NCBI RefSeq assembly: GCF_036030735.1
Contig: NZ_CP107928.1
Coordinates: 3,906,001-3,970,000 of the forward strand
Length of the DNA stretch: 64,000 bases
Source of the DNA: Streptomyces sp. NBC_00425
GTDB lineage: Bacteria; Actinomycetota; Actinomycetes; Streptomycetales; Streptomycetaceae
Direction: 5' to 3'
Position 1 is the stretch's first letter. Every line of letters starts with the position of its first letter. A program made the translations under genes and the position numbers. The notes beneath the pieces were generated by a model. The model saw only the letters and a program-made list of their open reading frames with translations, was not told the origin of the DNA and ran no database searches. Shown here in pieces: positions 1 through 8,284 of the stretch.

Positions 1-348
1 GAAGCCCCAGACGACCAGGTAGACGCCGAAGAACCAGGTCGTCCAACGGCCGAGCCCGGCCCAGCCGTCGAAGAGGGTGCGGCCGGTGGACAGGTGCCAG
101 CGGCCGGCCGCCTCGGCGAGGGAGATCTTGACCAGGCAGCCGACGACGGCCGCCCAGAGCAGGGTGTAGCCGAAGTTGCTGCCCGCGATGAGGGTGGCCA
201 CGAGGTCGCCGGCGCCGACGCCGGTCGCCGCGACCACGATGCCGGGTCCGATGTACTTCCAACTGGACTTTCTGGGGGTCCGGTCGGTGCCGGTCGGTGC
301 CTCGGTGTCCGTGGTGTGGCCCGTGGGGGGTCCCGTGGTGTCCGCCAT
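1..348 (-). CDS. Nramp-family divalent metal transporter (N-terminal part)
   Basis: The first 116 residues of a gene that continues beyond the window edge. After a polar N terminus of about 35 residues comes the run GPGIVVAATGVGAGDLVATL, which corresponds to the first broken helix of Nramp proteins (usually DPGN/GPG...AGxxxA), followed by a hydrophobic segment ending in KISLAEAAGRW. Nramp proteins are proton-coupled importers of Mn2+/Fe2+ in the cytoplasmic membrane; the Streptomyces branch with a GPG...GAGD motif may prefer other substrates. The ATG at 348 is the only plausible start and the frame is open to base 1. The gene is divergent from the carboxypeptidase gene that follows. Substrate is not decidable from the fragment. 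Confidence 0.75.
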   Translation of the reverse strand, partial: MADTTGPPTGHTTDTEAPTGTDRTPRKSSWKYIGPGIVVAATGVGAGDLVATLIAGSNFGYTLLWAAVVGCLVKISLAEAAGRWHLSTGRTLFDGWAGLGRWTTWFFGVYLVVWGF

Positions 349-628
349 GAAGGTCAAGAAAGCCCAAAGCGGCCGGCCCGGCAAGAGGGCCTGCCCGATC
401 TCCACCCGATGTCCTCGGCCCGCCCTCGCGTGTGATCACTTTCGGCGGGTGCGTTCCCAATTACACTTCGCGGCCGGTCATGCGCCGTTTTTCGCATGGT
501 TCCGGCCATCACCCCTTTGTCGCCCCTTGACCTATTGACCTGTCCATGCCATGCACCGACGATGTGCGGCAGTCGCACCACCGCACCACCGCACCCCCAC
601 ACACTCCGACTCCCCACTAGGAGCGTTC

Positions 629-1969
629 ATGCGACTGCGCATCCGCAGGAGCGGTGCGAGAAGCACCGTCCTCGCCGCCCTGCTGGCCCTCGCCCTGGCC
701 GCGCCGTTCTCGGCCGTCACCGACGCGTCGGCGGGCGGCGCCCGAAAACCGGCGCCGTCCGCCGACGACATCCGCCAGTACGAGATCCACGTCCACCACA
801 GCACCCCGCAGCTGCGCACCGCGATCGCCGCCTCCGGGGTGAGCGTGGACGAGGCCGACGAGGAGACCGTCGTGGTCTCCGGCCGGGCCGAGCAGATCGG
901 GAGGCTGCGGGCCCAGGGGTACACGGTCTCGCCTCTGGGCGCGGCGCCGGACCGGGTCGCCGAGGACGAGGTACGGCTCTTCGACTTCCCGTCCGCCGAC
1001 TCGAAGTACCACAACTACGCCGAGATGACGGCGGAGATCGACCAGCGCGTCGCCGCCCGCCCGGACATCATGAGCAAGCGCGTCATCGGCAGGTCGTACC
1101 AGGGCCGGGACATCGTGGCCGTCAAGATCAGCGACAACGTGGCCGTCGACGAGGCCGAGCCGGAGGTGCTGTTCACCCACCACCAGCACGCCCGCGAGCA
1201 CCTCACCGTGGAGATGGCCCTGTATCTGATGCGCGAGCTGAGCGCCGGGTACGGCACCGACTCCCGGATCACCGACATGGTCAACGGGCGCGAGATCTGG
1301 ATCGTCCCCGACCTCAACCCGGACGGCGGCGAGTACGACATCGCCACCGGCTCCTACCGGTCGTGGCGCAAGAACCGGCAGCCCAACTCCGGTTCCTCGT
1401 ACGTCGGGACGGACCTCAACCGGAACTGGGACTTCAAGTGGGGGTGCTGCGGCGGCTCTTCCGGCAGCAAGTCCTCCGAGACCTACCGGGGCGCGTCCGC
1501 CGAGTCCGCGCCCGAGGTGAAGGTCGTCGCGGACTTCGTGCGCAGCCGGGTCGTGGGCGGCCGGCAGCAGATCACCGCCGGCATCGACTTCCACACCTAC
1601 AGCGAGCTGGTGCTGTGGCCGTTCGGCTACACGTACTCCGACACGGCGACCGGGATGAGCGCGGACGACAACGCCGCGTTCAAGGCCGTCGGGCAGAAGA
1701 TGGCCGCGAGCAACGGGTACACCGCCGAGCAGTCCAGCGACCTCTACATCACCGACGGCTCGATCGACGACTATCTCTGGGGCACGCAGAAGATCTTCTC
1801 GTACACCTTCGAGATGTACCCGTCGTCCGGTTCGGGAGGCGGTTTCTACCCGCCCGACGAGGTCATCGAGCGGGAGACCTCCCGTAACCGGGACGCGGTG
1901 CTGCAACTGCTGGAGAACGCGGACTGTATGTACCGGTCGATCGGCAAGCAGGCGCAGTACTGCAGCTAG
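629..1969 (+). CDS. secreted M14-family zinc carboxypeptidase
   Basis: A 446-residue metallocarboxypeptidase that removes C-terminal amino acids from extracellular peptides. It begins with a Sec signal peptide (RIRRSG, then an Ala/Leu-rich core, cleavage near DASA). A propeptide of about 95 residues follows, then the M14 catalytic domain. The zinc site is visible as HxxE at H187 and E190 (HAREHL) with the third ligand H322 in [14 protein letters not shown]; the catalytic Glu is E395 in [14 protein letters not shown] and [12 protein letters not shown] are further family motifs. Start chosen at ATG 629 because CTAGGAGC lies just upstream; an upstream in-frame ATG at 551 would add a poor leader. 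Close to Streptomyces/Thermoactinomyces carboxypeptidases of the M14A type. Convergent with the next gene, only 18 nt apart. Confidence 0.92.
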   Translation: MRLRIRRSGARSTVLAALLALALAAPFSAVTDASAGGARKPAPSADDIRQYEIHVHHSTPQLRTAIAASGVSVDEADEETVVVSGRAEQIGRLRAQGYTVSPLGAAPDRVAEDEVRLFDFPSADSKYHNYAEMTAEIDQRVAARPDIMSKRVIGRSYQGRDIVAVKISDNVAVDEAEPEVLFTHHQHAREHLTVEMALYLMRELSAGYGTDSRITDMVNGREIWIVPDLNPDGGEYDIATGSYRSWRKNRQPNSGSSYVGTDLNRNWDFKWGCCGGSSGSKSSETYRGASAESAPEVKVVADFVRSRVVGGRQQITAGIDFHTYSELVLWPFGYTYSDTATGMSADDNAAFKAVGQKMAASNGYTAEQSSDLYITDGSIDDYLWGTQKIFSYTFEMYPSSGSGGGFYPPDEVIERETSRNRDAVLQLLENADCMYRSIGKQAQYCS

Positions 1970-1987
1970 CGCCGTGCCGGGAACCGG

Positions 1988-2722
1988 CTAGTCGGCGCCC
2001 TCGGTCTTGGCCTTGGCATCGTTCTTGGCCTTGGCATCGTTCTTGGCCTCGGCCTTGGCATAGGCCTTGGCCTCGGTCGCTTCGGCGTCGTCGTCCCCGG
2101 CATCCCCGGGGTCCACGGCGCCCGAGGCCTCGCCCTCCTCGAAGTAGGCGTCGAGGACCGCGTCCAGCTGGTCGTCCCACTCCGCGAAGCGCGCCCTGGC
2201 CGTCGCCTCGATCTCGATCGGGTACCAGCGGCGGTCGGGGGTGTGCACGGTGACGGTGTACCGCTTGCCGAAACGCGGCGTCTCGGTCTCGACGGCGCCG
2301 ATCTCGTCCCAGCGGAACTCGCACTCCTCCTCGTCGAGGCGGAGCCGGACGCCCCTGGCGTCGGCGGCGATCCGCGCCCGGCGGTCCGAGGCCTCGAAGA
2401 CGGGACCCGCGGCGGACGCGTCCGACTCCTCCGCCTCCCCGGCCCCGGCGTCGCTCTCGGCGACGCCTTCGGCGTCCGCGTCGCTCTCCGCCTCCGCGTC
2501 GGTCCCGACGTCGGGGCCGCTCTTCTCCACCTCCTCGGAGTCGACGACCGCCGCGGCGTCGTCGGCCTCGGCCGGCTTCGCGTCGGCCGGCTCCGCGGTC
2601 ACGGGCGACGTGAGCCCGGGGACGAATGCCGGGTCGAATCCGGCGCCCTCCAGGGGCTGGCTGCTCGAACCTATGCGCTGCTCCACAGCGGGCAGTATGG
2701 TCGAAGATCCTGTGCCGGACAC
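1988..2722 (-). CDS. acidic protein of unknown function with Lys/Ala repeat tail
   Basis: 244 residues, family not recognised. Residues about 45-110 are a low-complexity acidic stretch rich in Asp, Glu, Ala and Ser. A compact middle segment (about 115-185) alternates like a beta-rich domain: RRARIAADARGVRLRLDEE, then a WDEIGAVE core and WYPIEIEA, reminiscent of a PH-like fold. The C terminus holds an imperfect KNDAKA repeat, with matching tandem repeats in the DNA near 2008-2070. No signal peptide or membrane segment, so probably cytoplasmic. The middle domain looks like small actinobacterial PH-like modules; this is a weak resemblance. Start is the ATG at 2722. Confidence 0.7.
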   Translation of the reverse strand: MSGTGSSTILPAVEQRIGSSSQPLEGAGFDPAFVPGLTSPVTAEPADAKPAEADDAAAVVDSEEVEKSGPDVGTDAEAESDADAEGVAESDAGAGEAEESDASAAGPVFEASDRRARIAADARGVRLRLDEEECEFRWDEIGAVETETPRFGKRYTVTVHTPDRRWYPIEIEATARARFAEWDDQLDAVLDAYFEEGEASGAVDPGDAGDDDAEATEAKAYAKAEAKNDAKAKNDAKAKTEGAD

Positions 2723-2822
2723 AGCCAGCCCCTACTTCGTTACGGGAGTTCCGCACGGCGATCCGTCAGAGACCCAGACGAAGACGCTCAATACGGCCGC
2801 CCCCTCGGGTCCGGGGCCGGGG

Positions 2823-3233
2823 TCAGCCGAGGACGGCGAGCGCGTCGATCTCGACGAGCAGGCCCGCCGGCAGGCCGACGTAGACCGTCGTGCGGGCCGC
2901 GGGCGGACCGGTGAGGTCCTGCTCGTCGAAGTACGCGTCGTACAACTCTTTGAACTCGGCGAAGTGCCCGGTGTCGGTCAGGTAGACGCGGATCATCATC
3001 ACGTCGTCCCAGCCCGCGCCGCCCTCCTCCAGGATCGACCTGACGTTGGCGAGGGTCTGCAGGGTCTGCTCGCGCAGGCCGGGACCGGCCGGCGTCGGGG
3101 GCCGGCCCGGCTCGGCGGGCAGGAAGCCGACCTGGCCCGCCACCTGGAGGATGTTCCCCTTCTTCACGCCGTGCGAGAACTTCGCGGGCGGGGTGGTGTG
3201 GGTGCCGGGGGTGAGCGCGGTCTTCTCGGTCAT
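2823..3233 (-). CDS. RidA-family enamine/imine deaminase
   Basis: 136 residues, the normal RidA (YjgF/YER057c) length. RidA hydrolyses reactive enamine/imine products of PLP-dependent dehydratases (for example 2-aminoacrylate) to 2-keto acids and ammonia. The carboxylate-binding Arg is conserved as R114 in ARTTVYVGLPAG, followed by LLVEIDALA; the N-terminal part has the usual GNILQVAGQVG strand. It is the last gene of a three-gene unit: its ATG overlaps the stop of the IclR gene by 4 nt, so it is likely translationally coupled. A PLP deaminase is encoded divergently a few kb away, which gives this RidA an obvious local source of enamine substrate. Confidence 0.9.
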   Translation of the reverse strand: MTEKTALTPGTHTTPPAKFSHGVKKGNILQVAGQVGFLPAEPGRPPTPAGPGLREQTLQTLANVRSILEEGGAGWDDVMMIRVYLTDTGHFAEFKELYDAYFDEQDLTGPPAARTTVYVGLPAGLLVEIDALAVLG

Positions 3234-4003
3234 ACGGCGTCCTTGTCGGGAGCTGATACGGGCGTCCTGCCGGAGTACTCGGCGCTGACGGCGTCCGCCG
3301 TGCGGCGCACCAGAGGAAGCAGGGCGAGGAGTTCTTCGGCGGTGACGACGACGTTCGGCGCGGAGACCGACAGTGCGGCGACCACCCGGCCGTCGGCGCC
3401 CCGGACGGGCGCGGCGACGCAGTTGATGGACTCCTCGTGGCCGCCGAGGTCGGTGGCCCAGCCCTGTTCGCGCACCTTCTGCAGCTCACGCAGGAAGGCG
3501 GGGGCACCGGACGTCGAACGAGCCGTGTAGAGGGGGTAGTCGAGGCTCTCGGCGACGGCGCGCCGCTCGGGTTCGGGCAGATCGGCGAGGAGCAGCTTGG
3601 CGACGGCGGCGACCGTGATGGCGACGGGCCTGCCGATGCGCGAGTACATGCGGACCGGGTAGCGGCTCTCCACCTTGTCGATGTAGAGGACCTCGCCGTC
3701 CTCGTACACGGCGAGGTGGACGGTGTGTCCGCAGGTCTCGCCCAGTCGGGTCAGGTGGGGGTGGGCGATCTCGCGGACGTCGAGGTTCTCCATCGCCTCC
3801 TGGGCGAGGGCGAACAGGCGGGCGCCGAGGCGGTAGCGCTGGTCGGCCTGACGGTAGACGAGGCCGTGCTCGTGGAGGGTGCGCAGCAGCCGCAGGGCGG
3901 TCGACTTGTGCACGTCGAGGCGGTCCGCGACCTGTCCGAGGTCGGCGGGGCCCTCGGCGAGCAGCGGGAGGATGCTGAGGGCGCGGTCGACGGTCTGGCT
4001 CAT
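3230..4003 (-). CDS. IclR-family transcriptional regulator
   Basis: 257 residues. An N-terminal winged helix-turn-helix (residues about 1-65; DLGQVADRLDVHKSTALRLLRTL is the recognition region) is joined to the IclR effector domain (about 75-250), with ARLFALAQEAM, GRPVAITVAAVAKLLLA and a terminal CVAAPVRGADGRVVAALSVSAP motif. IclR proteins bind small organic acids and act as repressors or activators. Both ends overlap neighbours by ATGA junctions (kinase upstream, RidA downstream), so this is one mRNA. The regulator probably controls this unit and the divergent deaminase-deacylase pair through the half sites at 5288-5314. Start ATG 4003; a longer reading frame runs far upstream but is antisense-type coding in high-GC DNA. 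Confidence 0.93.
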   Translation of the reverse strand: MSQTVDRALSILPLLAEGPADLGQVADRLDVHKSTALRLLRTLHEHGLVYRQADQRYRLGARLFALAQEAMENLDVREIAHPHLTRLGETCGHTVHLAVYEDGEVLYIDKVESRYPVRMYSRIGRPVAITVAAVAKLLLADLPEPERRAVAESLDYPLYTARSTSGAPAFLRELQKVREQGWATDLGGHEESINCVAAPVRGADGRVVAALSVSAPNVVVTAEELLALLPLVRRTADAVSAEYSGRTPVSAPDKDAV

Positions 4004-5163
4004 GGGGTGCGTACCTCCTCGGGGGCGGCCGGGGCCTGCGTCCAGCCCGGGCCGAGTCGCAGTCTCCCCCACGCGGTGTCGTCGAGGGCGGCGAGCCGGT
4101 CGGCGTGGTCGCGGGTCGGGGGGACGGCGAGGTCGCCGGGGACGGTGAGGGCGGCGGCGGCCGTCAGATGCCCGTGCCGCAGCCGGTCGCGGGCGGGCAG
4201 CCCGCGCAGGGTGGCGGAGAGGAACCCGGCGGCGAAGGCGTCCCCGGCGCCGACGGCGGCGACGACGTCGACCCGCGGGGCCGGGACGTGCAGGACGCTG
4301 TCCTCCTGGACGCGGTCCCCGTGAACGCGGTCCCCGTGAACGCGGTCCCCGTGGACGCGGTCCCTGTGGAAGAGGGTTGCCCCGTGTGCGCCCTGTTTGA
4401 CGACGAGCACCTCGGGTTCGGGGATCGCGGCCCGCACGGCGTGGACGCCGTCCAGGCCCCACACGTCGGCGGCCTCGTCCTCGCCGACGAACACCAGGTC
4501 GGCGCCGCGGGCCAGTTCCCGCAGGATCCGGGGGCCGTCGCCGTCCGTCCACAGCCGGGGCCGGTGGTTGACGTCGAAGGAGACGAGCGGCCGGCCGGGC
4601 CGTGCGGCGGTCAGTTCGCACAGCAGACCGAGGCAGTCCGCGGAGAGGGCCGCGGTGATCCCGGTGAGGTGCAGGACCCGGCCGGCCCGTACCGCGTCGA
4701 GGCCGACGGTGTCGACGGACATCGCGGAGGCTGCGGAGCCGGCCCGGTAGTAGGCGACCTCGTGGGCGTCGCCCGACCGGTCGCCGGCGGTGCGGAAGTA
4801 GACGCCGGTCGGGCGGTCCGGGTCGCGTCGTACGCGGCTGACGTCGACGCCGTAGGAGCCGATGGTCTCGACGAGGTGGTCGCCGAAACCGTCCGCCCCG
4901 ACCCGGCCGATCCAGCGCGCCGTGTGCCCGGCCGCCGCCAGTGCGCAGGCCACGTTGGACTCCGCGCCGCCGATGCCCCGGTCGAAGGACGGCACGTCGG
5001 CGAGGCGACCCGGACGGGAGGGCTGGAACGCGACCATGGACTCGCCGAGCGTGACGACGTCGACGACATCCACGACGTCGGTGACATCCACGACGTCGAC
5101 GACGTTCACGACGTGCGTGGCGTCGGGGGCGTCGGGGGCGTTGCGGGGTCCGGTGGCGGTCAC
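4000..5163 (-). CDS. PfkB-family sugar kinase, 2-keto-3-deoxygluconate kinase-like
   Basis: About 387 residues with a ribokinase/PfkB fold. The core starts at VVTLGESMVAFQP and has the GGAESNVACALA substrate region, VSFDVNHRPRLW, and the anion-hole/catalytic motif VGAGDAFAAGF with the base Asp. It phosphorylates a sugar or sugar acid, most like KdgK. Two odd insertions stand out: an N-terminal Val/Asp repeat just before the core, and a loop of four HGDRV repeats encoded by a 15-bp tandem repeat near 4307-4372. There is no ATG near the 5' end. GTG 5163 (GGGAG upstream) is chosen, but GTG codons inside the repeat are alternatives. First gene of the kinase-IclR-RidA unit. Confidence 0.85.
   Translation of the reverse strand: MTATGPRNAPDAPDATHVVNVVDVVDVTDVVDVVDVVTLGESMVAFQPSRPGRLADVPSFDRGIGGAESNVACALAAAGHTARWIGRVGADGFGDHLVETIGSYGVDVSRVRRDPDRPTGVYFRTAGDRSGDAHEVAYYRAGSAASAMSVDTVGLDAVRAGRVLHLTGITAALSADCLGLLCELTAARPGRPLVSFDVNHRPRLWTDGDGPRILRELARGADLVFVGEDEAADVWGLDGVHAVRAAIPEPEVLVVKQGAHGATLFHRDRVHGDRVHGDRVHGDRVQEDSVLHVPAPRVDVVAAVGAGDAFAAGFLSATLRGLPARDRLRHGHLTAAAALTVPGDLAVPPTRDHADRLAALDDTAWGRLRLGPGWTQAPAAPEEVRTP
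4307..4372. repeat. 15-bp tandem repeat inside the kinase gene
   Basis: About four copies of a unit close to GTGAACGCGGTCCCC run head to tail and encode the HGDRV pentapeptide repeat on the minus strand. The unit length is a multiple of three, so the reading frame is kept. It looks like local slippage expansion in a surface loop of the kinase. Confidence 0.85.
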
Positions 5164-5287
5164 GATCGTCGTGGCTCCCGTGCTGGTGTGGGCGAGCGAA
5201 GCGGGATGGAGGTCCCCGGCCGAAGGCTGGGGGAGGATCCGTTGACCCCGCGCTGGCGGAGATGTTAGACAGCGGTCAGCGACATAC

Positions 5288-5314
5288 GCAACGGGCGTTG
5301 CAGCTTGCGCAACG
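5288..5314. promoter_or_regulatory. candidate operator with three GCAACG/CGTTGC half sites
   Basis: The 171-bp gap between the divergent kinase (GTG 5163) and deaminase (ATG 5335) genes holds GCAACG-GG-CGTTGC (5288-5301), a perfect inverted repeat, and then a third half site GCAACG at 5309-5314 within TTGCGCAACG. IclR-family operators are commonly short palindromes in shared promoter regions. The position 20-45 bp before the deaminase start suits control of that gene. Binding by the local IclR protein is inferred, not shown. Confidence 0.55.
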
Positions 5315-5334
5315 TACCTGATCAGGGAGGTTCC

Positions 5335-6609
5335 ATGAGTACCGAGGCGTTCGCGGCGCTCGCCCGACTGGCCGAGGAACGTGTCGACCACCGCTTCAAG
5401 GGCCTCCCGCCGGACGCCGAAGGCCTCACCGTCGGCGAGCTGGCCGCCCAGCGCCGCAACCTCTTCACCGGAGGCTTCGCGACACCGGTGCTGGCCCTCT
5501 CCGCGGAACGCCTGGAGCACAACCTCACGCTCATGGAGACGTACGCGACCCGGCACGGCCTCGCCTTCGCGCCGCACGGCAAGACCTCCATGGCCCCGCA
5601 GCTCTTCCGGCGCCAGATCGACCGGGGCGCCTGGGGCATCACCCTCGCGGTCCCGCACCAGGTGCGGGTGGCCCGGGCGTTCGGCGTCCGGCGCGTGTTC
5701 CTCGCCAACGAACTGGTCGACCCGTCGGCCCTGCGCTGGATCTCCGCCGAACTCGACGCCGACCCCGGATTCCACCTGGTCTGTTACGTCGACTCCGTGC
5801 GCGGCGTCGAGCTGATGGACGCGGCCCTGCGCGGCGCCGCCCGCCCCGTCGACGTCGTGGTCGAGCTGGCCGCCGGCGAGGGCGCCCGCACCGGCGTGCG
5901 CACGGAGGAGGAGTGCGCGGCGGTCGCGGACGCGGTGGCGGCCGTCCCGACGCTGCGGCTGGTCGGGGTCGCGGGCTACGAGGGTGAGGTGCCGGGGGCC
6001 GACCCCCAGCGGGTGCACGCCTGGCTGCGCCGGCTGGTGGCCCTGGCCGTCGGCTTCGACGCGGCGGGGCGGTTCGCGGACGTCGAGGAGATCGTCGTCA
6101 GCGCCGGCGGCAGCGCCTGGTTCGACGCGGTCGCCGACGTCTTCGCCGCCATCCCCGAACTCTCGCTCCCCGTGCTGAAGTTGCTGCGCTCGGGAGCGTA
6201 CGTCTCGCACGACGACGGCCACTACCGCAAGCTCACGCCGTTCAACCGGGTCCCCGGGGAGGGCGCGCTGGAGCCCGCGTTCCGGCTGTGGACCCAGGTC
6301 GTCTCCCGTCCCACCCCCGACCAGGCGTTCGTCAACGCGGGCAAGCGCGATGCCGCCTACGACCTCGACCTGCCCTTCGCGCAGGTGATCCGCCGCGACG
6401 GCCGTGAACGCCCCGCGACCGGCGTCTCGGTGACCGCCCTCTCCGACCAGCACGCCTGGCTGCGCACGACGGACGAGGCGGACCTCGAGGTCGGCGACTG
6501 GGTGGGCCTCGGCCTGTCGCACCCGTGCACGTCCTTCGACAAGTGGCCGCTGATCCCGCTGGCCGAGGCGGACGGCACGGTGGTCGACTACATCCGCACC
6601 TACTTCTGA
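5335..6609 (+). CDS. PLP-dependent amino acid deaminase, D-threonine aldolase/D-serine dehydratase-like
   Basis: 424 residues with the alanine-racemase (fold III) N-terminal barrel and the C-terminal D-serine-dehydratase-like domain. The PLP lysine is K83 in FAPHGKTSMAP. The C-terminal GLSHPCTSFDKW carries the His and Cys that bind a metal in this family. Members act on D-configured hydroxyamino acids (dehydration, retro-aldol cleavage or deamination). The ATG at 5335 is preceded by AGGGAGG at ideal distance; the ATG at 5305 lacks this. Pairs with the deacylase gene 27 nt downstream, and with the RidA and IclR genes on the other strand: free D-amino acids released by the deacylase could be deaminated here and the enamine cleared by RidA. 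Exact substrate unknown. Confidence 0.85.
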   Translation: MSTEAFAALARLAEERVDHRFKGLPPDAEGLTVGELAAQRRNLFTGGFATPVLALSAERLEHNLTLMETYATRHGLAFAPHGKTSMAPQLFRRQIDRGAWGITLAVPHQVRVARAFGVRRVFLANELVDPSALRWISAELDADPGFHLVCYVDSVRGVELMDAALRGAARPVDVVVELAAGEGARTGVRTEEECAAVADAVAAVPTLRLVGVAGYEGEVPGADPQRVHAWLRRLVALAVGFDAAGRFADVEEIVVSAGGSAWFDAVADVFAAIPELSLPVLKLLRSGAYVSHDDGHYRKLTPFNRVPGEGALEPAFRLWTQVVSRPTPDQAFVNAGKRDAAYDLDLPFAQVIRRDGRERPATGVSVTALSDQHAWLRTTDEADLEVGDWVGLGLSHPCTSFDKWPLIPLAEADGTVVDYIRTYF

Positions 6610-6636
6610 CCCGTCCGAGCCGAGCCGGAGGCCGAC

Positions 6637-8262
6637 ATGGAAGACCTCGTGATCCGGGACGCCGACGTCGTCGACGGCACGGGCGCGGACTCCTACCGCG
6701 CGGACGTGGTGATCGACGACGGCAGGATCGTCTCGATCGTCAAGGAGGCGGCGGCCGCGGGCTGTCAGCGCCCGAAGGCCGTGCGGGAGCTGGACGCGGA
6801 AGGGCTGGTCCTCTCCCCCGGCTTCATCGACATGCACGCCCACAGCGACCTGGCGCTGCTGCGCGACCCGGACCACAGCGCCAAGGCGGCCCAGGGCGTG
6901 ACGCTCGAAGTCCTGGGCCAGGACGGTCTGTCGTACGCCCCGGTCGACGACCGCACCCTCGACGAGGTGCGCCGCGCCATCACCGGCTGGAACGGCCCCG
7001 GCGACGACGTCGACTTCGACTGGCGGTCGGTGGGCGAGTACCTGGACCGGCTGGACCGCGGCGCCGAGGGGCGGGGCATCGCCGTCAACGCGGCCTATCT
7101 CGTCCCGCAGGGCACGGTCCGGGCCCTCGTCGTCGGCTGGGAGGACCGCCCGGCCACGGCGCGGGAGCTGGACCGGATGCGGCGGCTGGTGGCGGAGGGC
7201 CTGGAGCAGGGGGCGGTCGGCCTGTCGTCCGGGCTGACGTACACGCCCGGGATGTACGCGGGGAACGCCGAACTGGAGGAACTGTGCCGGGTGGTGGCGC
7301 GCTACGGCGGCTACTACTGCCCCCACCACCGCAGTTACGGAGCCGGTGCGCTGGAGGCGTACGCGGAGATGGTGGAGCTGGCCGGCAAGGCCGGCTGCGG
7401 CCTCCATCTGGCCCACGCCACCATGAACTTCGGCGTGAACGAGGGGCGTGCGCCCGAGTTGCTGGCCCTGCTGGACGATGCGCTCGACGCGGGCGCCGAC
7501 ATCACCCTCGACACCTATCCCTACACGCCCGGCTGCACCACGCTCGCGGCCCTGCTGCCCAGTTGGGCGAGTGAGGGCGGCCCCTCGGAGGTCCTGCGCC
7601 GCCTCGCCGACGACGAGAGCGCCGAACGCATCCGCCACGACCTGGAGGTGACCGGCGCGGACGGCTGCCACGGGGTGCCGGTGGACTGGGAGACGATCGA
7701 GATCTCCGGGGTGACGAACCAGGCGCTGGGCGACTTCGTCGGCAGCACGGTCGGCGCTTCGGCCGCTCGTCTGGGCTGGACTCCGTGGGCGACGGCACGC
7801 CGGCTGCTGCTCGAGGACGGACTCGGGCCGACGATCCTTCAGCATGTGGGCCACGAGGAGAACGTCCGCGCGATCATGCGCCATCGCGTCCACACGGGCG
7901 GCTCGGACGGCGTCCTGACCGGCGCCCGCCCGCACCCGCGCGCGTACGGCACGTTCCCGCGCTACCTCGGCCACTACGTAAGGGAGTCCGGGATCCTCTC
8001 CCTGGAGGAGTGCGTCGCCCACCTGACCGGCCGTCCGGCGGCCCGCCTGCGTCTGCCGGACCGGGGCGTGATCCGTGAGGGGTACCGCGCCGACCTGGTG
8101 CTCTTCGACCCGGCGACGGTCGCGGCGGGCTCGACGTACGAGTCCCCGCGCACACTCCCCACGGGCATCCCGCACGTCCTGATCGACGGCCGCTTCGTCG
8201 TCGAGGACGGCCGGCGCACGGACGTGCTGGCGGGGCGGGCGGTCCGTCGCGGTCCCACGTGA
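6637..8262 (+). CDS. amidohydrolase, N-acyl-D-amino-acid deacylase family
   Basis: 541 residues of the D-aminoacylase branch of the amidohydrolase superfamily. N-terminal beta-sandwich piece (LVIRDADVVDGTG), then the HxH metal site in SPGFIDMHAHSDLALL, LSSGLTYTPGMYAGNAEL, CPHHRSYG, LAHATMNFG, the catalytic Asp in TGGSDGVL, and the C-terminal sandwich (RADLVLFDPATV). It should hydrolyse N-acyl-D-amino acids or a related cyclic amide in the cytoplasm. The metal-bridging Cys of classical D-aminoacylases (GNCG) is replaced by GQDG here, so metal site and substrate may differ. Start ATG 6637, with CCGGAGG upstream. Second gene of the deaminase-deacylase unit. Confidence 0.85.
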   Translation: MEDLVIRDADVVDGTGADSYRADVVIDDGRIVSIVKEAAAAGCQRPKAVRELDAEGLVLSPGFIDMHAHSDLALLRDPDHSAKAAQGVTLEVLGQDGLSYAPVDDRTLDEVRRAITGWNGPGDDVDFDWRSVGEYLDRLDRGAEGRGIAVNAAYLVPQGTVRALVVGWEDRPATARELDRMRRLVAEGLEQGAVGLSSGLTYTPGMYAGNAELEELCRVVARYGGYYCPHHRSYGAGALEAYAEMVELAGKAGCGLHLAHATMNFGVNEGRAPELLALLDDALDAGADITLDTYPYTPGCTTLAALLPSWASEGGPSEVLRRLADDESAERIRHDLEVTGADGCHGVPVDWETIEISGVTNQALGDFVGSTVGASAARLGWTPWATARRLLLEDGLGPTILQHVGHEENVRAIMRHRVHTGGSDGVLTGARPHPRAYGTFPRYLGHYVRESGILSLEECVAHLTGRPAARLRLPDRGVIREGYRADLVLFDPATVAAGSTYESPRTLPTGIPHVLIDGRFVVEDGRRTDVLAGRAVRRGPT

Positions 8263-8284
8263 CGGAACGCCCCGCCGCCTCGCC

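Noticed and set aside
4000..8175. A continuous 1391-codon open frame on the minus strand
   Set aside because: Only its last part (to about 5163) is the kinase. The rest is antisense to the deaminase and deacylase genes, whose motifs are clear, and its protein is low-complexity Arg/Gly/Val sequence typical of shadow frames in high-GC DNA.
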